Position numbers and translations under genes: made by a program
The notes under the pieces: generated by a model
The model's input: only the letters and a program-made list of their open reading frames with translations
Databases searched by the model: none
What the model was told of the DNA's origin: nothing
In this document: positions 35,188-44,264 of the stretch, piece after piece
How positions within the stretch are numbered: position 1 is the first letter of the stretch
Layout: the number at the start of each line of letters is the position of its first letter
Source of the DNA: UBA6136 sp044350805
GTDB taxonomy: Bacteria > Pseudomonadota > Gammaproteobacteria > Methylococcales > Methylococcaceae
Assembly: GCA_044350805.1 (NCBI GenBank)
Contig: JBILGU010000003.1
Span: forward strand, 62,001 to 126,000
Direction: 5' to 3'
Length of the DNA stretch: 64,000 nucleotides

Positions 35188-35850
35188 TCAGGGCGCCTGC
35201 ATGTAGCCGATCACATCAAAATCGATGCTCAGTTTATCTTCAGGTCCAGCGCCCTTATCCTTCGGATTGCCAGGAACTCGGATGGGTCGAATGTTCAGGT
35301 TATCGATAAAAAAGGCAGGCTTGCCGGACTCGAAGGCGTGAAGCACATTTCGAAGGATTGGGGTGCTCCCGTTGATTCTGACCTTGACGCCCACTCGAAC
35401 GACATTTTCCTCGTTTTTTTCGGGGATTACCTGGGTGCTGGAGAGTTCACCACCGGCTTCACTGACGACCTGCTTAATCCGGGTCTGAAGATCAGCACTG
35501 GCCAGAGCCGCCGTAGTCGTAGGCAGCAGCGTCTCGTTGGAACTGCTCAGCGTCTTGATGCTTTCGAGGCGTTGGTTGAGCGGCTCCCTGAGCGATAGGA
35601 TCTGTTTGGCTTGGCGTAGCTTGAAGCGCTGGCGATCCAGACTGTCCCGGTACTCTGACTGCAGGCTGATCAGCGGGTAGATGAGAACCATAAACAAAAA
35701 GATCAGCACACCTAAAAGCAGTGCGATGGCACTCAGTCGGCTGGTATTGACTTCAACGGGTTGCTGAAGCCTTTCAATGAGCTTCTTCAGAAAACCTCCC
35801 GTTGACGACGTCAAAGGCAATTTGGAAACGCTCCAGATTGTTGCCGGCAT
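35188..35850 (-). CDS. gspM: Type II secretion inner-membrane protein GspM
   Basis: One transmembrane helix (LSAIALLLGVLIFLFMVLIYPLI) follows a short cytosolic start, then a coiled-coil and a ferredoxin-like periplasmic domain (INGSTPILRNVLHAFESGKPAFFIDNLNI). GspM pairs with GspL in the inner platform. Start uncertain: ATG codons at 35880 and 35850 lie far inside gspL and have no usable ribosome site. A CTG at 35790 follows GGGAGG closely and would give a 200-residue protein overlapping gspL by 17 bases; I list the nearer ATG but think the CTG is possible. Confidence 0.85.
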   Translation of the reverse strand: MPATIWSVSKLPLTSSTGGFLKKLIERLQQPVEVNTSRLSAIALLLGVLIFLFMVLIYPLISLQSEYRDSLDRQRFKLRQAKQILSLREPLNQRLESIKTLSSSNETLLPTTTAALASADLQTRIKQVVSEAGGELSSTQVIPEKNEENVVRVGVKVRINGSTPILRNVLHAFESGKPAFFIDNLNIRPIRVPGNPKDKGAGPEDKLSIDFDVIGYMQAP

Positions 35851-36871
35851 CCTTGGTGACTGGGGAGACGAAACTGACATCCTTGAAGTGGCGTGATCCC
35901 TCGATTTGCTTGAGGAGCACCGATGCCGAGGGCGACTGTCCCTGAATCACAACCCGGTGATTGGCGTATTGAAGCCCGTTGAGCCAGGTGTCATCCGGAA
36001 TGACGCGTGTCAGCTCATCCATGGCATCCACCAGAATCGGTTCCGTGCGCTTCTTTTCCTGAAGAAATTGGGCCTGGTGAAGGAGCTTCTCGGCTTGCTC
36101 ACGCATGCTCTCGACTTCCTGAGCGGCTTTGGTGGTTTTCTTAAGTTCGGACTGAACCTTCGTGACTTCGATCCGAGTCATCCAAACGGGTAGCACGAGG
36201 ATCAGAATCACGATGGCCAAAATGGCGCTACTGAGGCCGATGTTGAGCATCTCTACCAACTTATCGCCCTGCGGTTTGAACCTTTCGGGGATCAGGTTGT
36301 ATTCGTTGATTTTGGTCTCGGTTTCCAAATGAACGTTCACCGGGAGCCAGCCTGCGCGGGAGAGGCTGTCAAGGGTGCTTTCGAGAAAGTCTCGCGGCGC
36401 AATGATTAATTCGACCAGAATTTGCCGAGTAGCCTTCGTGCGACTCAAGATTCGGGTGGCAAAGGTGACCTGATCCTGAGTGAAGGGTGTGAGTCGATCC
36501 ATTTCCAGTCCGATGACCTGAGCCAGGTTTTCCTCGGCAGCCATCGGGAGTTTGAACTGACGCCTGAGTCCCTGACCCTTCATCAGTCTGAGAGCGATCT
36601 TTGTCTCGGCGAGTTCTGGGTATTCTGCAATGAACTCAGCAAAATGCCCTGGGCCAAGGTCATTGAGCGCAACTCTTTGGATTTCAGACTCCAGGGATCC
36701 TTGTATTCGATGGATCACCCAGCAGTCCTCTTCCAAAGACAAAACCAGAAGCTCCTGTCGACGCGATAGAAGCTTTAACGCCCTATCGGGGACAATCTGG
36801 ATAATCTCGGAAAGCCACCAGCGCCAGAACTTCTGGAGTTGTGCTTCGATAGGAGCGTCAAAATCAATCAT
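35774..36871 (-). CDS. gspL: Type II secretion protein GspL (PilM/PilN-like)
   Basis: Protein of 365 residues. The cytosolic half has an actin-like PilM-type fold (LVLSLEEDCWVIHRIQG; QVIGLEMDRLTPFT), which in GspL binds the ATPase GspE. One transmembrane helix (LSSAILAIVILILVLPVWM at about 212-230) leads to a coiled coil and a periplasmic PilN-like ferredoxin domain (IPDDTWLNGLQYANHRVVIQGQS). It lies 31 bases after gspK and overlaps gspM. Confidence 0.88.
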   Translation of the reverse strand: MIDFDAPIEAQLQKFWRWWLSEIIQIVPDRALKLLSRRQELLVLSLEEDCWVIHRIQGSLESEIQRVALNDLGPGHFAEFIAEYPELAETKIALRLMKGQGLRRQFKLPMAAEENLAQVIGLEMDRLTPFTQDQVTFATRILSRTKATRQILVELIIAPRDFLESTLDSLSRAGWLPVNVHLETETKINEYNLIPERFKPQGDKLVEMLNIGLSSAILAIVILILVLPVWMTRIEVTKVQSELKKTTKAAQEVESMREQAEKLLHQAQFLQEKKRTEPILVDAMDELTRVIPDDTWLNGLQYANHRVVIQGQSPSASVLLKQIEGSRHFKDVSFVSPVTKDAGNNLERFQIAFDVVNGRFSEEAH

Positions 36872-36902
36872 GATGGAAAGAAGTCAATCAGGAGTCCCGA
36901 AG

Positions 36903-37799
36903 CTAGATCTCTTCACGGGAAGTTGAACGCTGATGATAGGGTCGCCACCGAAGGATAGTGAAAGGCAGGTTTCCTGCCATGGCTCCTCGGCGGACATTGG
37001 CAATGATTCCAAAATGTTGGTCACCATCAATGACGACTTCAGCCATGATGCTGTATGAGACCCCAGCTGCCTGACTAAAGTTGATGCCTTGAATGGGTGG
37101 GAGGCTGACGGGTAGATTCTGAATTCTTTGCTGCATTACCGCTTCGACCGCCGCCGGGTTGCCGCCGGTAAGGCTAAGAAGCATCTCTCGCGGAGCCTTT
37201 GACGGATCCAATCCATCGATGCCCGAGTATAGCGTAAACCAAGATTGCATTCTTCTAAACAGTTCTGGATTAACGCCCATAACGCCCTGTACCTCGTCCA
37301 TGACAAGGAACTGGCGATTTTGCGGCAGCGCATTGATCCGCCGCGCCTCGTATTCCGGTGCCTCGGCCCCGCTAGGGCGCTTAATGTCATCTGCATCCCG
37401 CCAGTCGAGGATGCTATCGGTCAGAAAATTGATTTGCTCCTCGCCAAGCCCCATCAGCTTGAACGCAGCTTTGAGGGTGGGTTCCTGCGCAACATTGAGG
37501 TCAATCTTCCCTCCTTCATCTTGAATGCGAACTCTGACGGGCGTCCCTTTCGCATCCCAGAAATAAGGCCTACCGTCTCCTTGCCAGCGCATCTTGGGAT
37601 CTGGAATGTTGAGCATCAGCATCGCGTAATAGATGGCCCCTTCAGCGAGAGCCATGGCGCGCGCCCGTTCATGCGCATGACGCAAAACGGCAGATTCCCT
37701 CTGTGTCGAAAGGGAGAAGCTGCCAGCCATGATGGTCATTAGGCTGACGACCCAGAGAACCATCACCAAGGCCATTCCCCGCTCTTTGGCACGCTTCAT
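36903..37799 (-). CDS. gspK: Minor pseudopilin GspK
   Basis: Large minor pseudopilin of about 298 residues that caps the type II pseudopilus tip with GspI and GspJ. The prepilin cleavage site is RG-MALVMVLWV, with the hydrophobic helix after it; the +5 residue is not Glu, as usual for GspK. The globular part contains LTDSILDWRDADD and the late RINALPQNRQFLVMDEVQGVMG, typical of GspK. An ATG at 37811 is also in frame; the inner ATG at 37799 has GGAG at the right distance. It follows gspJ with almost no gap. Confidence 0.92.
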   Translation of the reverse strand: MKRAKERGMALVMVLWVVSLMTIMAGSFSLSTQRESAVLRHAHERARAMALAEGAIYYAMLMLNIPDPKMRWQGDGRPYFWDAKGTPVRVRIQDEGGKIDLNVAQEPTLKAAFKLMGLGEEQINFLTDSILDWRDADDIKRPSGAEAPEYEARRINALPQNRQFLVMDEVQGVMGVNPELFRRMQSWFTLYSGIDGLDPSKAPREMLLSLTGGNPAAVEAVMQQRIQNLPVSLPPIQGINFSQAAGVSYSIMAEVVIDGDQHFGIIANVRRGAMAGNLPFTILRWRPYHQRSTSREEI

Positions 37800-37811
37800 G
37801 GGTATCTCCAT

Positions 37812-38471
37812 TTACCTCAACACCTGAGTCTTGGGTGCAATCAGAAGTGTTGGCCACGCGGGTTCCCCGATCCGCCCCATATCGATCCGAATCATGAGTG
37901 GAAGTTGGTAGTCATGCCATGTATTAGTCCAGCGAGGCAGAGGAGGGCCAGAGGTCATCTGCGTGTTTTGCTCCTGGCTTATCCCGAAATAGCTCACCTG
38001 AAAATGGGAGGCCTGATCGAGCAATACGACATCATCGATCGGTTCAGGGGGGGGGCGCTCGCTTTTCGGGTTGGACTGAAAGGGGGTAATGGAAACCCGG
38101 ATGGCTTGGTTCCCTTCATCGCCTGTAAGGTAAACGATAAAGCGATACAGTCCGCCACCTTCCAGTTGGTCGGGAAGGGCTGCGATGTAGGAAAAGGCAT
38201 TATTGATCCCATTTAACGCAGGTTCCATCTCCCCTTGGCCGTTGACGGCCGAAAGGGGCAGTAGGGTAGAGGTGTGGCGTTTGAGAAAATTCTGAATCAC
38301 GAACTGGCGATTGGCGCGCTCAATTCGGGTTTCGCCTGCCTCCCAGCTTTGGGCGCCGATTCGAAGGCTACCGGTTAGGATCAACATCATGATGCCAAGG
38401 ATCGCGGTACCGATCAGGATTTCGATCAGCGTGAAGCCGCCCGAACGGGGGATCAGCGAGTGTTGTTGCAT
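37812..38471 (-). CDS. gspJ: Minor pseudopilin GspJ
   Basis: Pseudopilin of 219 residues. The type IV prepilin motif is GGFTLIEILIGTAILGIMML at about 11-30 with Glu at +5, needed for pseudopilus assembly after cleavage by the prepilin peptidase (GspO/PilD, absent from this window). The globular part (EAGETRIERANRQFVIQNFLKRH) matches GspJ. Its ATG overlaps the gspI stop by one base. Confidence 0.92.
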   Translation of the reverse strand: MQQHSLIPRSGGFTLIEILIGTAILGIMMLILTGSLRIGAQSWEAGETRIERANRQFVIQNFLKRHTSTLLPLSAVNGQGEMEPALNGINNAFSYIAALPDQLEGGGLYRFIVYLTGDEGNQAIRVSITPFQSNPKSERPPPEPIDDVVLLDQASHFQVSYFGISQEQNTQMTSGPPLPRWTNTWHDYQLPLMIRIDMGRIGEPAWPTLLIAPKTQVLR

Positions 38472-38923
38472 CAGAAACCGCCCTGGCTGCTGCGATCCAT
38501 GACCAAACGAAGAGAATCCAGCGTAAAGGCGCGAGGATCCTCCTCAGGTCCCCATTCAACCGACAGTTCGACCCAAAAAGGCAGGAATCCCATGGAGTTG
38601 TTCATCATCGGGGAGCCCGCTTGTGCCCCCAAAAGTTGCGGGTTGATGGGGTAGGGTGAGACGGTGGCTGTCCAGCGGAATCCCGTTTCTGTTGTTCCCT
38701 GCGTCACACCAGGCTGCAGGGGGGTTTCCACGCCTAGCCCGGTCAGGAGGGTTTCTGCCGTCACCACGGCCCGATAGTAATCTTCGGCTGTTCGGGTGAG
38801 ATGTCCCCCACCTGCAAAAATTCGGAGAAGCACCCCTATCGACAGGGAAAGGATCGCAAATGCGACCAAGATTTCAAGAAGTGAAAAACCTGCCTGTTGT
38901 TGATGCTTATTGATCCACGGCAT
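38471..38923 (-). CDS. gspI: Minor pseudopilin GspI
   Basis: Pseudopilin of 150 residues, part of the tip trimer with GspJ and GspK. The prepilin motif is AGFSLLEILVAFAILSLSIGVLL with Glu at +5. The later RWTATVSPYP and FWVELSVEW blocks fit GspI. ATG 38923 gives a ten-residue leader and overlaps gspH by 17 bases; the open frame reaches 38947. Confidence 0.92.
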   Translation of the reverse strand: MPWINKHQQQAGFSLLEILVAFAILSLSIGVLLRIFAGGGHLTRTAEDYYRAVVTAETLLTGLGVETPLQPGVTQGTTETGFRWTATVSPYPINPQLLGAQAGSPMMNNSMGFLPFWVELSVEWGPEEDPRAFTLDSLRLVMDRSSQGGF

Positions 38924-39437
38924 CCTTATCGCCCAGCTTGATTTCACCCGTCAGCCAATTGATGTCAATGACCAAGGTTTGATTTTGGCCAATGAGGGTG
39001 ACACGACCACCCGTCGCTGAGCCATCGGGAAAGAAACGAATGCGCCCGGTTCCCTCGTCGAGTGTCTCTGTCGTCGTGGTGAAAAGGCCCAGTTGGATGC
39101 TTTCAGGAATGTGATACAGCTTATTTCTTCCGCTGATTCGGTAGGTGTGGTTGATTGTGTTGATCTCAAAGAGGGCATCCTCGCCCTTGATCATGGCGTA
39201 TCCGCGACAATGTCTCAGTGCCGATACGACGTCCCGCGAGGCGGCATTGAGTTTGGCTCTTTCAATGGCAGGAGCGAAGTTCGGGACCAGCGTTGCAAGA
39301 ACGATGGCACTGATCGCAATGACAATCATCATCTCGATCAGCGTGAAGCCCTCGGTGTGGGGTCGACAATCCAGACGGTTCCGGCGCTGTTGAATCCTTC
39401 GCGCAGAGGAGGGCTCTTTGGGGGCTAAGGGGCGCAC
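38907..39437 (-). CDS. gspH: Minor pseudopilin GspH
   Basis: Pseudopilin of 176 residues linking the tip to the GspG shaft. The motif is EGFTLIEMMIVIAISAIVLATLVP, preceded by an unusually long basic leader of about 29 residues. GTG 39437 has GGGGAG four bases upstream and is taken; the frame is open to 39509, but that would lie across the gspG end. The globular GspH domain contains SALRHCRGYAMIKGEDALFEI and ends TGEIKLGDKDAVDQ. Confidence 0.9.
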   Translation of the reverse strand: MRPLAPKEPSSARRIQQRRNRLDCRPHTEGFTLIEMMIVIAISAIVLATLVPNFAPAIERAKLNAASRDVVSALRHCRGYAMIKGEDALFEINTINHTYRISGRNKLYHIPESIQLGLFTTTTETLDEGTGRIRFFPDGSATGGRVTLIGQNQTLVIDINWLTGEIKLGDKDAVDQ

Positions 39438-39499
39438 TGGGCTCCCCTTAGGTTCGAGACACTCTCGCCTCCCATCGTGCGAGAAGATATCGGCCGCAA

Positions 39500-39949
39500 T
39501 TAATCCCAACTGTTGACGTCCTTATCTTCCCCTTCGCCGCCCTCTGTGTTGTCAGCGCCAAATGTAAAAATGTCGAATTTCCCGTGTTCACCAGGAATGA
39601 CGTAGTGGTAAGCGTTGTTCCAGGGATCTGTGGGCATCTTCTTTTTCCGCAGATAAGGACCATTCCAGTAGGCGGCACTGGCTGGCTGTTCGATCAGTGC
39701 GCCAAGGCCTTCTTCACTTGAAGGGTAACGGCCTACATCAAGGCGATACATGTCGAGTGCGGATGAGAGTTCCTCGATCTGCAGTTTTGCTGTCTTTGTC
39801 TTTGATTCGCCAAGGTGCTTAATGACCTGTGGGCCGACGAGTCCGGCGAGGAGGCCGATAATAGCCAAAACGACGAGCAGTTCGATCAGGGTGAAACCCG
39901 CTGAGGTTCTGAGCGCCGCGCGTAGATGGTGAAGATTCGCTTTTTTCAT
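39500..39949 (-). CDS. gspG: Major pseudopilin GspG
   Basis: Main shaft subunit of the type II pseudopilus, 149 residues. The leader MKKANLHHLRAALRTS ends at the cleavage site AG-FTLIELLVVLAIIGLLAGLV. The globular domain has the GspG calcium-binding and core blocks RLDVGRYPSSEEGLGALIEQP, YWNGPYLRKKKMPTDPWNNAYHYVIPG and FDIFTFGADNTEGG. The frame is open to 40054, but ATG 39949 gives a normal leader. Confidence 0.95.
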   Translation of the reverse strand: MKKANLHHLRAALRTSAGFTLIELLVVLAIIGLLAGLVGPQVIKHLGESKTKTAKLQIEELSSALDMYRLDVGRYPSSEEGLGALIEQPASAAYWNGPYLRKKKMPTDPWNNAYHYVIPGEHGKFDIFTFGADNTEGGEGEDKDVNSWD

Positions 39950-40037
39950 AGTGTGGTCTGCGTCAAGGGTCAATGGGCTCTCGTCCAAAGGCGCGGAAGC
40001 GCTGGGTCGGGAGGTGGTTTTTAGTGTGATTGGTCCA

Positions 40038-41255
40038 TTAGAAGGCAAGATCATTGACGCTCAGAATGGCCATCAGAATCGAAATGATTATGCCTCCGAT
40101 CATGATGCCAAGGCCAACGATCAGAATAGGCTCAAGAAGGGCAAGAAGTCTCTGAATCGAGATTTTGATTTCCTTGTCGTATGTCGTGGCCACCCGGTCC
40201 AGCATTTCCGGGAGCTGCGCGGACTCCTCCCCGAGCTTGATCATTTGCATGGCCAAGGAGGGGAAAATCTGTGCCTCCATCAAAGGAGCAGTCAGTCCGC
40301 CACCTTCTTTCAGGCTGGTCACAGCGAGCTCAAGCTTTTGTCCCACCAGTCGGTTGTCCAGCGTGTCCTTGACGATGGAAAGTGCAGCCAGGAGCGGCAC
40401 ACCATTCGACATCAGGGTCGCAAGGGTTCGGCTAAAGCTTGCAACCTGGAATTTGAGAATCAGGTCGCCAAAAAGCGGCAATCGCAGCATCCATCCATCC
40501 CAAACCAGCCGGCGAACGGGGTCTGAACGCTGGTATTTGACCCAACTACTGACCAAAAGCCCAATGGGGATAGCAACCCACCAAAAGTTCTGGATGGCAT
40601 CGGCCGTTCCGACCACAATCTGGGTCGGGAGGGGAAGCTCCTTACCCGCACTGTCAAACATTTCGGTGAACTGGGGGACCACAAAGGTGAGGAGCAGCAG
40701 TAAGGAGCTGATGGCCATAAGGACCAGAATCAGGGGGTAGATCATCGCGGTTGTCACCGTGTCCTTCAGCTCCTTCGAGCTTTCAAGATACTTGGTGAGT
40801 CGATCGAGAACGACCTCGAGGGCTCCTCCCGCCTCACCCGCGCGAATCAGGTTGAGATAAAAACGAGAGAACATGGAGCCCTGGGCTTCAAGGGCGTCGG
40901 AGAGTTGAGCGCCGCCCTTAATGCGCTCCAGAATCTTGCCAATCATCTGGTTGAAATCGGGTTCCGTAGCGCTCAGCTCCAAAAGCACGGATAACGCCCG
41001 ATCCAATGGGAGCCCTGCCTCAAGGAGAGTCAGTAATTCTCGGGTGAACAGGGTGATGTGCTTATGGGAGATCTTGAGACGCCGGCGGCGCATCCTCAGG
41101 AAGTCGAGCGGGCTGGAACCGGCGATGGCGATCCTGATGGGGAGGAGGCCTTCATTTTGAAGCGCAAGAATCAGGGTCGCCTCGCTGGCGGATTCGCGCT
41201 CCTCTTCGATGGTTTCACCGTCCCTATTGACGGCCTTGACGAAGTAAACAGCCAT
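40038..41255 (-). CDS. gspF: Type II secretion inner-membrane platform protein GspF
   Basis: Polytopic protein of 405 residues with two T2SSF domains (about 70-190 and 270-395) and three transmembrane helices (MIYPLILVLMAISSLLLLLTFVVP; NFWWVAIPIGLLVSSW; PILIVGLGIMIGGIIISILMAIL). GspF sits at the base of the pseudopilus and is worked by GspE. Repeat blocks are GLPLDRALSVLLELS and GVPLLAALSIVKDTLDN. It begins six bases after gspE. Confidence 0.95.
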   Translation of the reverse strand: MAVYFVKAVNRDGETIEEERESASEATLILALQNEGLLPIRIAIAGSSPLDFLRMRRRRLKISHKHITLFTRELLTLLEAGLPLDRALSVLLELSATEPDFNQMIGKILERIKGGAQLSDALEAQGSMFSRFYLNLIRAGEAGGALEVVLDRLTKYLESSKELKDTVTTAMIYPLILVLMAISSLLLLLTFVVPQFTEMFDSAGKELPLPTQIVVGTADAIQNFWWVAIPIGLLVSSWVKYQRSDPVRRLVWDGWMLRLPLFGDLILKFQVASFSRTLATLMSNGVPLLAALSIVKDTLDNRLVGQKLELAVTSLKEGGGLTAPLMEAQIFPSLAMQMIKLGEESAQLPEMLDRVATTYDKEIKISIQRLLALLEPILIVGLGIMIGGIIISILMAILSVNDLAF

Positions 41256-41261
41256 GATTTG

Positions 41262-42956
41262 CTAGGTGTCTGACGTCACGCGGATGACTTCTTCAACGGT
41301 GGTTAGGCCACGAACCGCCTTGCGTATGCCATCGTCATACATGGTTTCCATGCCTTCCAGCAGCGCTTGATCCTCAATTTTGCGAGCGGGGGCATTGGTC
41401 ATCACCAACCGACGGATGTCATCAGTCATGACCAGGAGTTCAGAAATCGCAAGTCGTCCTCGGTAGCCGGTCCCATCACAGGCCTCGCAGCCTTTCGGAC
41501 GATAAAGCAAAACCTCTCGTGCATCACTGAAGTTCCAGAGCTTCAGTTCGGCGGCGACTTCCGGCATCGGTTCGAATGATTCGCGACAGTGGGGGCAAAG
41601 ACGCCGAACCAGTCGTTGCCCGAGGATGCCGTTAACGGTCGACGCGATCAGGTAATCTTCAAGTCCCATATCGAGAAGACGGGTCACGCCGCCGGCGGCA
41701 TCATTGGTATGAAGCGTTGAAAGCACCAAGTGACCTGTCAATGCAGACTGAACTGCGATTCGAGCGGTTTCAATGTCGCGCATTTCGCCGATCATGATGA
41801 CGTCAGGATCCTGTCGAACGATGGAGCGCAGAGCGGCGGCAAAGGTCAGCCCAATTTGGGGTTTGGTCTGGATCTGATTGACCCCCTCAAGTTGATACTC
41901 GACAGGGTCTTCGACCGTGATGATCTTTCGGTCCGGGGTGTTGATCTTATGGAGCGCGGTATAAAGCGACGTACTCTTACCGCTCCCTGTTGGACCCGTA
42001 ATCAAGATGATGCCGTGGGGTTGTTCCAAGACGCCTAGAAACCGATTCAGTGCCTCCCCTTCAAAACCAAGGCTGCCAAAATCAAATTTGATACTTTCCT
42101 TGTGGAGGAGTCGGATAACGACGCTTTCCCCGTGCATGGTCGGTACGGTTGAAACACGAAGATCGAGTTCCTTACCCTGGACCTGCAGCTTGATTCGGCC
42201 ATCCTGAGGCAATCGGCGCTCTGCAATGTTTAGCTTGGCCATGATTTTGATGCGCGATATCACGGCAGCAGTGGATCTTACGGGGGGTGATTCCACTTCA
42301 CGCAAAACACCATCGACCCGGAAACGCACTTTGAGAACCTGTTCAAATGGCTCGACGTGGATGTCTGAAGCGCGCATTTCAACGGCGCGCTGCATGATCA
42401 GATTCACCATGCGGATGACAGGGGCTTCTGATGCGAGATCCTTCAGGTGTTCAACATCAGCTTCGTTGACGTCCTCATCACTGCCGAAGGTGTCGACGAT
42501 CTCGCCCATTAGGCTTTTTCCGGGACCCATTTGGGTCTCCAGTGCCCGATCAATTTCAGACCCAATGCCGATTCGGACTTCGATGGGGCGGCCGCAGGCC
42601 AGGTGAAGGGCTTCAATGACCTCATCTTCAAAAGGATCTGTCAGAGCCACCACAACCCCTTCCTCGTCCCCTGAGATTCCTACTACATGGTTTTCCTTGA
42701 GGAATCGGGCAGAAACGCGTTCCGGAAGAGGTGAGGCGTCGGGGAATTCATCAGGACTGATCAGGGGTTTGCCGCTGACCGCGGAAAGAATTTCCGCGGT
42801 ATCCCGCTCAGAGAGGATCCCGAGTTTCAGAAGAAGGGCAGGGAATCGCGTTTCATCTGTCTGAAGTGCGAGACGCTCCGCACGAATGATCTCGGACTCA
42901 CGCATCTTCCCACGCTGGACCAAGGCCTCGGTAAAGGGCTTGTAGCGTTGGGACAT
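41262..42956 (-). CDS. gspE: Type II secretion ATPase GspE
   Basis: Hexameric traffic ATPase of 564 residues powering pseudopilus assembly. An amino-terminal GspE_N domain is followed by Walker A GPTGSGKSTSLYTAL, the Asp box VEDPVEYQLEGVNQIQ, Walker B DPDVIMIGEMRD and the His box LSTLHTNDAAGGVTRLLDMG. A CxxC...CxxC zinc motif (CPHC...CEAC) is near the end. The frame begins with TTG 43013; ATG 42956 (MSQRYKPFTEALVQRG) is taken. It is the first gene of the type II secretion run, divergent from the lpxD homologue. Confidence 0.95.
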   Translation of the reverse strand: MSQRYKPFTEALVQRGKMRESEIIRAERLALQTDETRFPALLLKLGILSERDTAEILSAVSGKPLISPDEFPDASPLPERVSARFLKENHVVGISGDEEGVVVALTDPFEDEVIEALHLACGRPIEVRIGIGSEIDRALETQMGPGKSLMGEIVDTFGSDEDVNEADVEHLKDLASEAPVIRMVNLIMQRAVEMRASDIHVEPFEQVLKVRFRVDGVLREVESPPVRSTAAVISRIKIMAKLNIAERRLPQDGRIKLQVQGKELDLRVSTVPTMHGESVVIRLLHKESIKFDFGSLGFEGEALNRFLGVLEQPHGIILITGPTGSGKSTSLYTALHKINTPDRKIITVEDPVEYQLEGVNQIQTKPQIGLTFAAALRSIVRQDPDVIMIGEMRDIETARIAVQSALTGHLVLSTLHTNDAAGGVTRLLDMGLEDYLIASTVNGILGQRLVRRLCPHCRESFEPMPEVAAELKLWNFSDAREVLLYRPKGCEACDGTGYRGRLAISELLVMTDDIRRLVMTNAPARKIEDQALLEGMETMYDDGIRKAVRGLTTVEEVIRVTSDT

Positions 42957-43117
42957 CGCGCTGACGGGATCGTCGGCTTGGTTCTTTTCGACGGTAAGAG
43001 GATCAGCAGACAAAGTTAGGGGTCTCTAGGATGAGCACACTAGGGTGAGTTTAACCCAGCGCTCAAGGCGCCTCCAATTTTTAGGCTTTGAGTCCGCCGG
43101 CAATTGGATCCATCGGC

Positions 43118-43123
43118 TATGAT
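43118..43123 (+). promoter_or_regulatory. Possible -10 box for the lpxD homologue
   Basis: TATGAT, 27 bases before ATG 43151. No good -35 is seen. It is the only sigma70-like sign in the 190 bases between gspE and the lpxD homologue. Confidence 0.3.
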
Positions 43124-43150
43124 GAGGCATCTAGCAACAGAGACTTTCAG

Positions 43151-44221
43151 ATGAATGTTCATGCCTCAAAGATTCTCGAGCGTTTTTTGGATCGTGGGCT
43201 TATCTCGAGCCTGAAGGGAAGTGATCGGCTTTTTTCAAGACTGTCGCCCATTGAGGAATGCCGGCCGGGTGATCTTGTTTTCATTGATCATCCAAAATAT
43301 TTAACGCAGGTTCGTGAGCAGCAGCCTGCGGGTGTTGTCACCACGGCAGAGATCGCAGAGCAGTTGGCAGAAATCGCCGATCTGGCTATCTTGATTTCAC
43401 CCAACGTTCGGTTGGCCATGGCTATCCTGAAGCAAACCTATGCAGACCGGGATGTTCGTGACACCGAGTGGCCCAGAATTCATCCCAGTGCGGTCATTCA
43501 CGAGAGCGTCAAGATTCCCGAGGATGTCCTGGTCGGTCCGGGTGTCGTTTTGGGGCGTGGAGTCAAGGTAGGCTCGAAAGTCGTTTTTATGGCCAACGTG
43601 GTTGTCGAACACGACGCGGTCATCGGCAACGAAACGGTCCTGCATCCGGGGTGTGTGGTGGGTTACGGTTGCGAGGTGGGGGCCGGGGTCATTCTTAAGG
43701 CGGGCTGTGTGATCGGGTCTGAGGGTTTTGGCTTTGCTCAGGATGCCGAACGCAAGAATTACCGAATTCCTCATACCGGAATGGTCATTATCAGTGATGG
43801 CGCGGTGATTGGTGCGAATACCAACATTGATCGGGGAACCTATGGGGCAACATTGGTTGGGACCGGTGCCGTGATTGATGCCATGTGTCATCTGGGTCAT
43901 AACGTTGAAATCGGGGATCACAGCATCCTTTGCGCCCATACGGGCTTGTCGGGCTCAACCAAATTTGGGAAGCGCGTTATTGCCTCCGGACAGACCGGAA
44001 CCTTGGATCATGTCACCGTCCCCGACAATACCGTTCTTCTGCATCGCTGCGGCCTGAATAACAGCATCAAGGAGCCTGGCATGTACGCAGGGGGCCCGGC
44101 GCAACCGCTCCAGCAATATTTAAAAAATATGGCGGTCATGCCGAAATTGCACGAGGTTTGGACGCGACTGAGAACACTAGAGAAAAAGGTAACGGAGTTG
44201 GTCGAGCGATCCTCCGGATGA
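43151..44221 (+). CDS. LpxD-family UDP-3-O-acylglucosamine N-acyltransferase
   Basis: Protein of 356 residues with an amino-terminal uridine-binding domain and a left-handed beta helix of hexapeptide repeats (IHPSAVIHESVKIPEDVLVGPGVVLG onwards). The LpxD active-site histidine is within AMCHLGHNVEIGDHS (His247 or His250), and the carboxy part has KRVIASGQTGTLDH and SIKEPGMYAGGPAQPLQQYLKN. LpxD adds the N-linked hydroxyacyl chain in lipid A synthesis. It is not in the usual bamA-skp-lpxD-fabZ-lpxA cluster, so it may be a second copy. The frame opens at 43088; ATG 43151 is preceded only by a weak ribosome site. Confidence 0.85.
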   Translation: MNVHASKILERFLDRGLISSLKGSDRLFSRLSPIEECRPGDLVFIDHPKYLTQVREQQPAGVVTTAEIAEQLAEIADLAILISPNVRLAMAILKQTYADRDVRDTEWPRIHPSAVIHESVKIPEDVLVGPGVVLGRGVKVGSKVVFMANVVVEHDAVIGNETVLHPGCVVGYGCEVGAGVILKAGCVIGSEGFGFAQDAERKNYRIPHTGMVIISDGAVIGANTNIDRGTYGATLVGTGAVIDAMCHLGHNVEIGDHSILCAHTGLSGSTKFGKRVIASGQTGTLDHVTVPDNTVLLHRCGLNNSIKEPGMYAGGPAQPLQQYLKNMAVMPKLHEVWTRLRTLEKKVTELVERSSG

Positions 44222-44264
44222 TCCTCTTTCTGTCCCTTTCCGACCCAATTCCATCGCTTATCCT

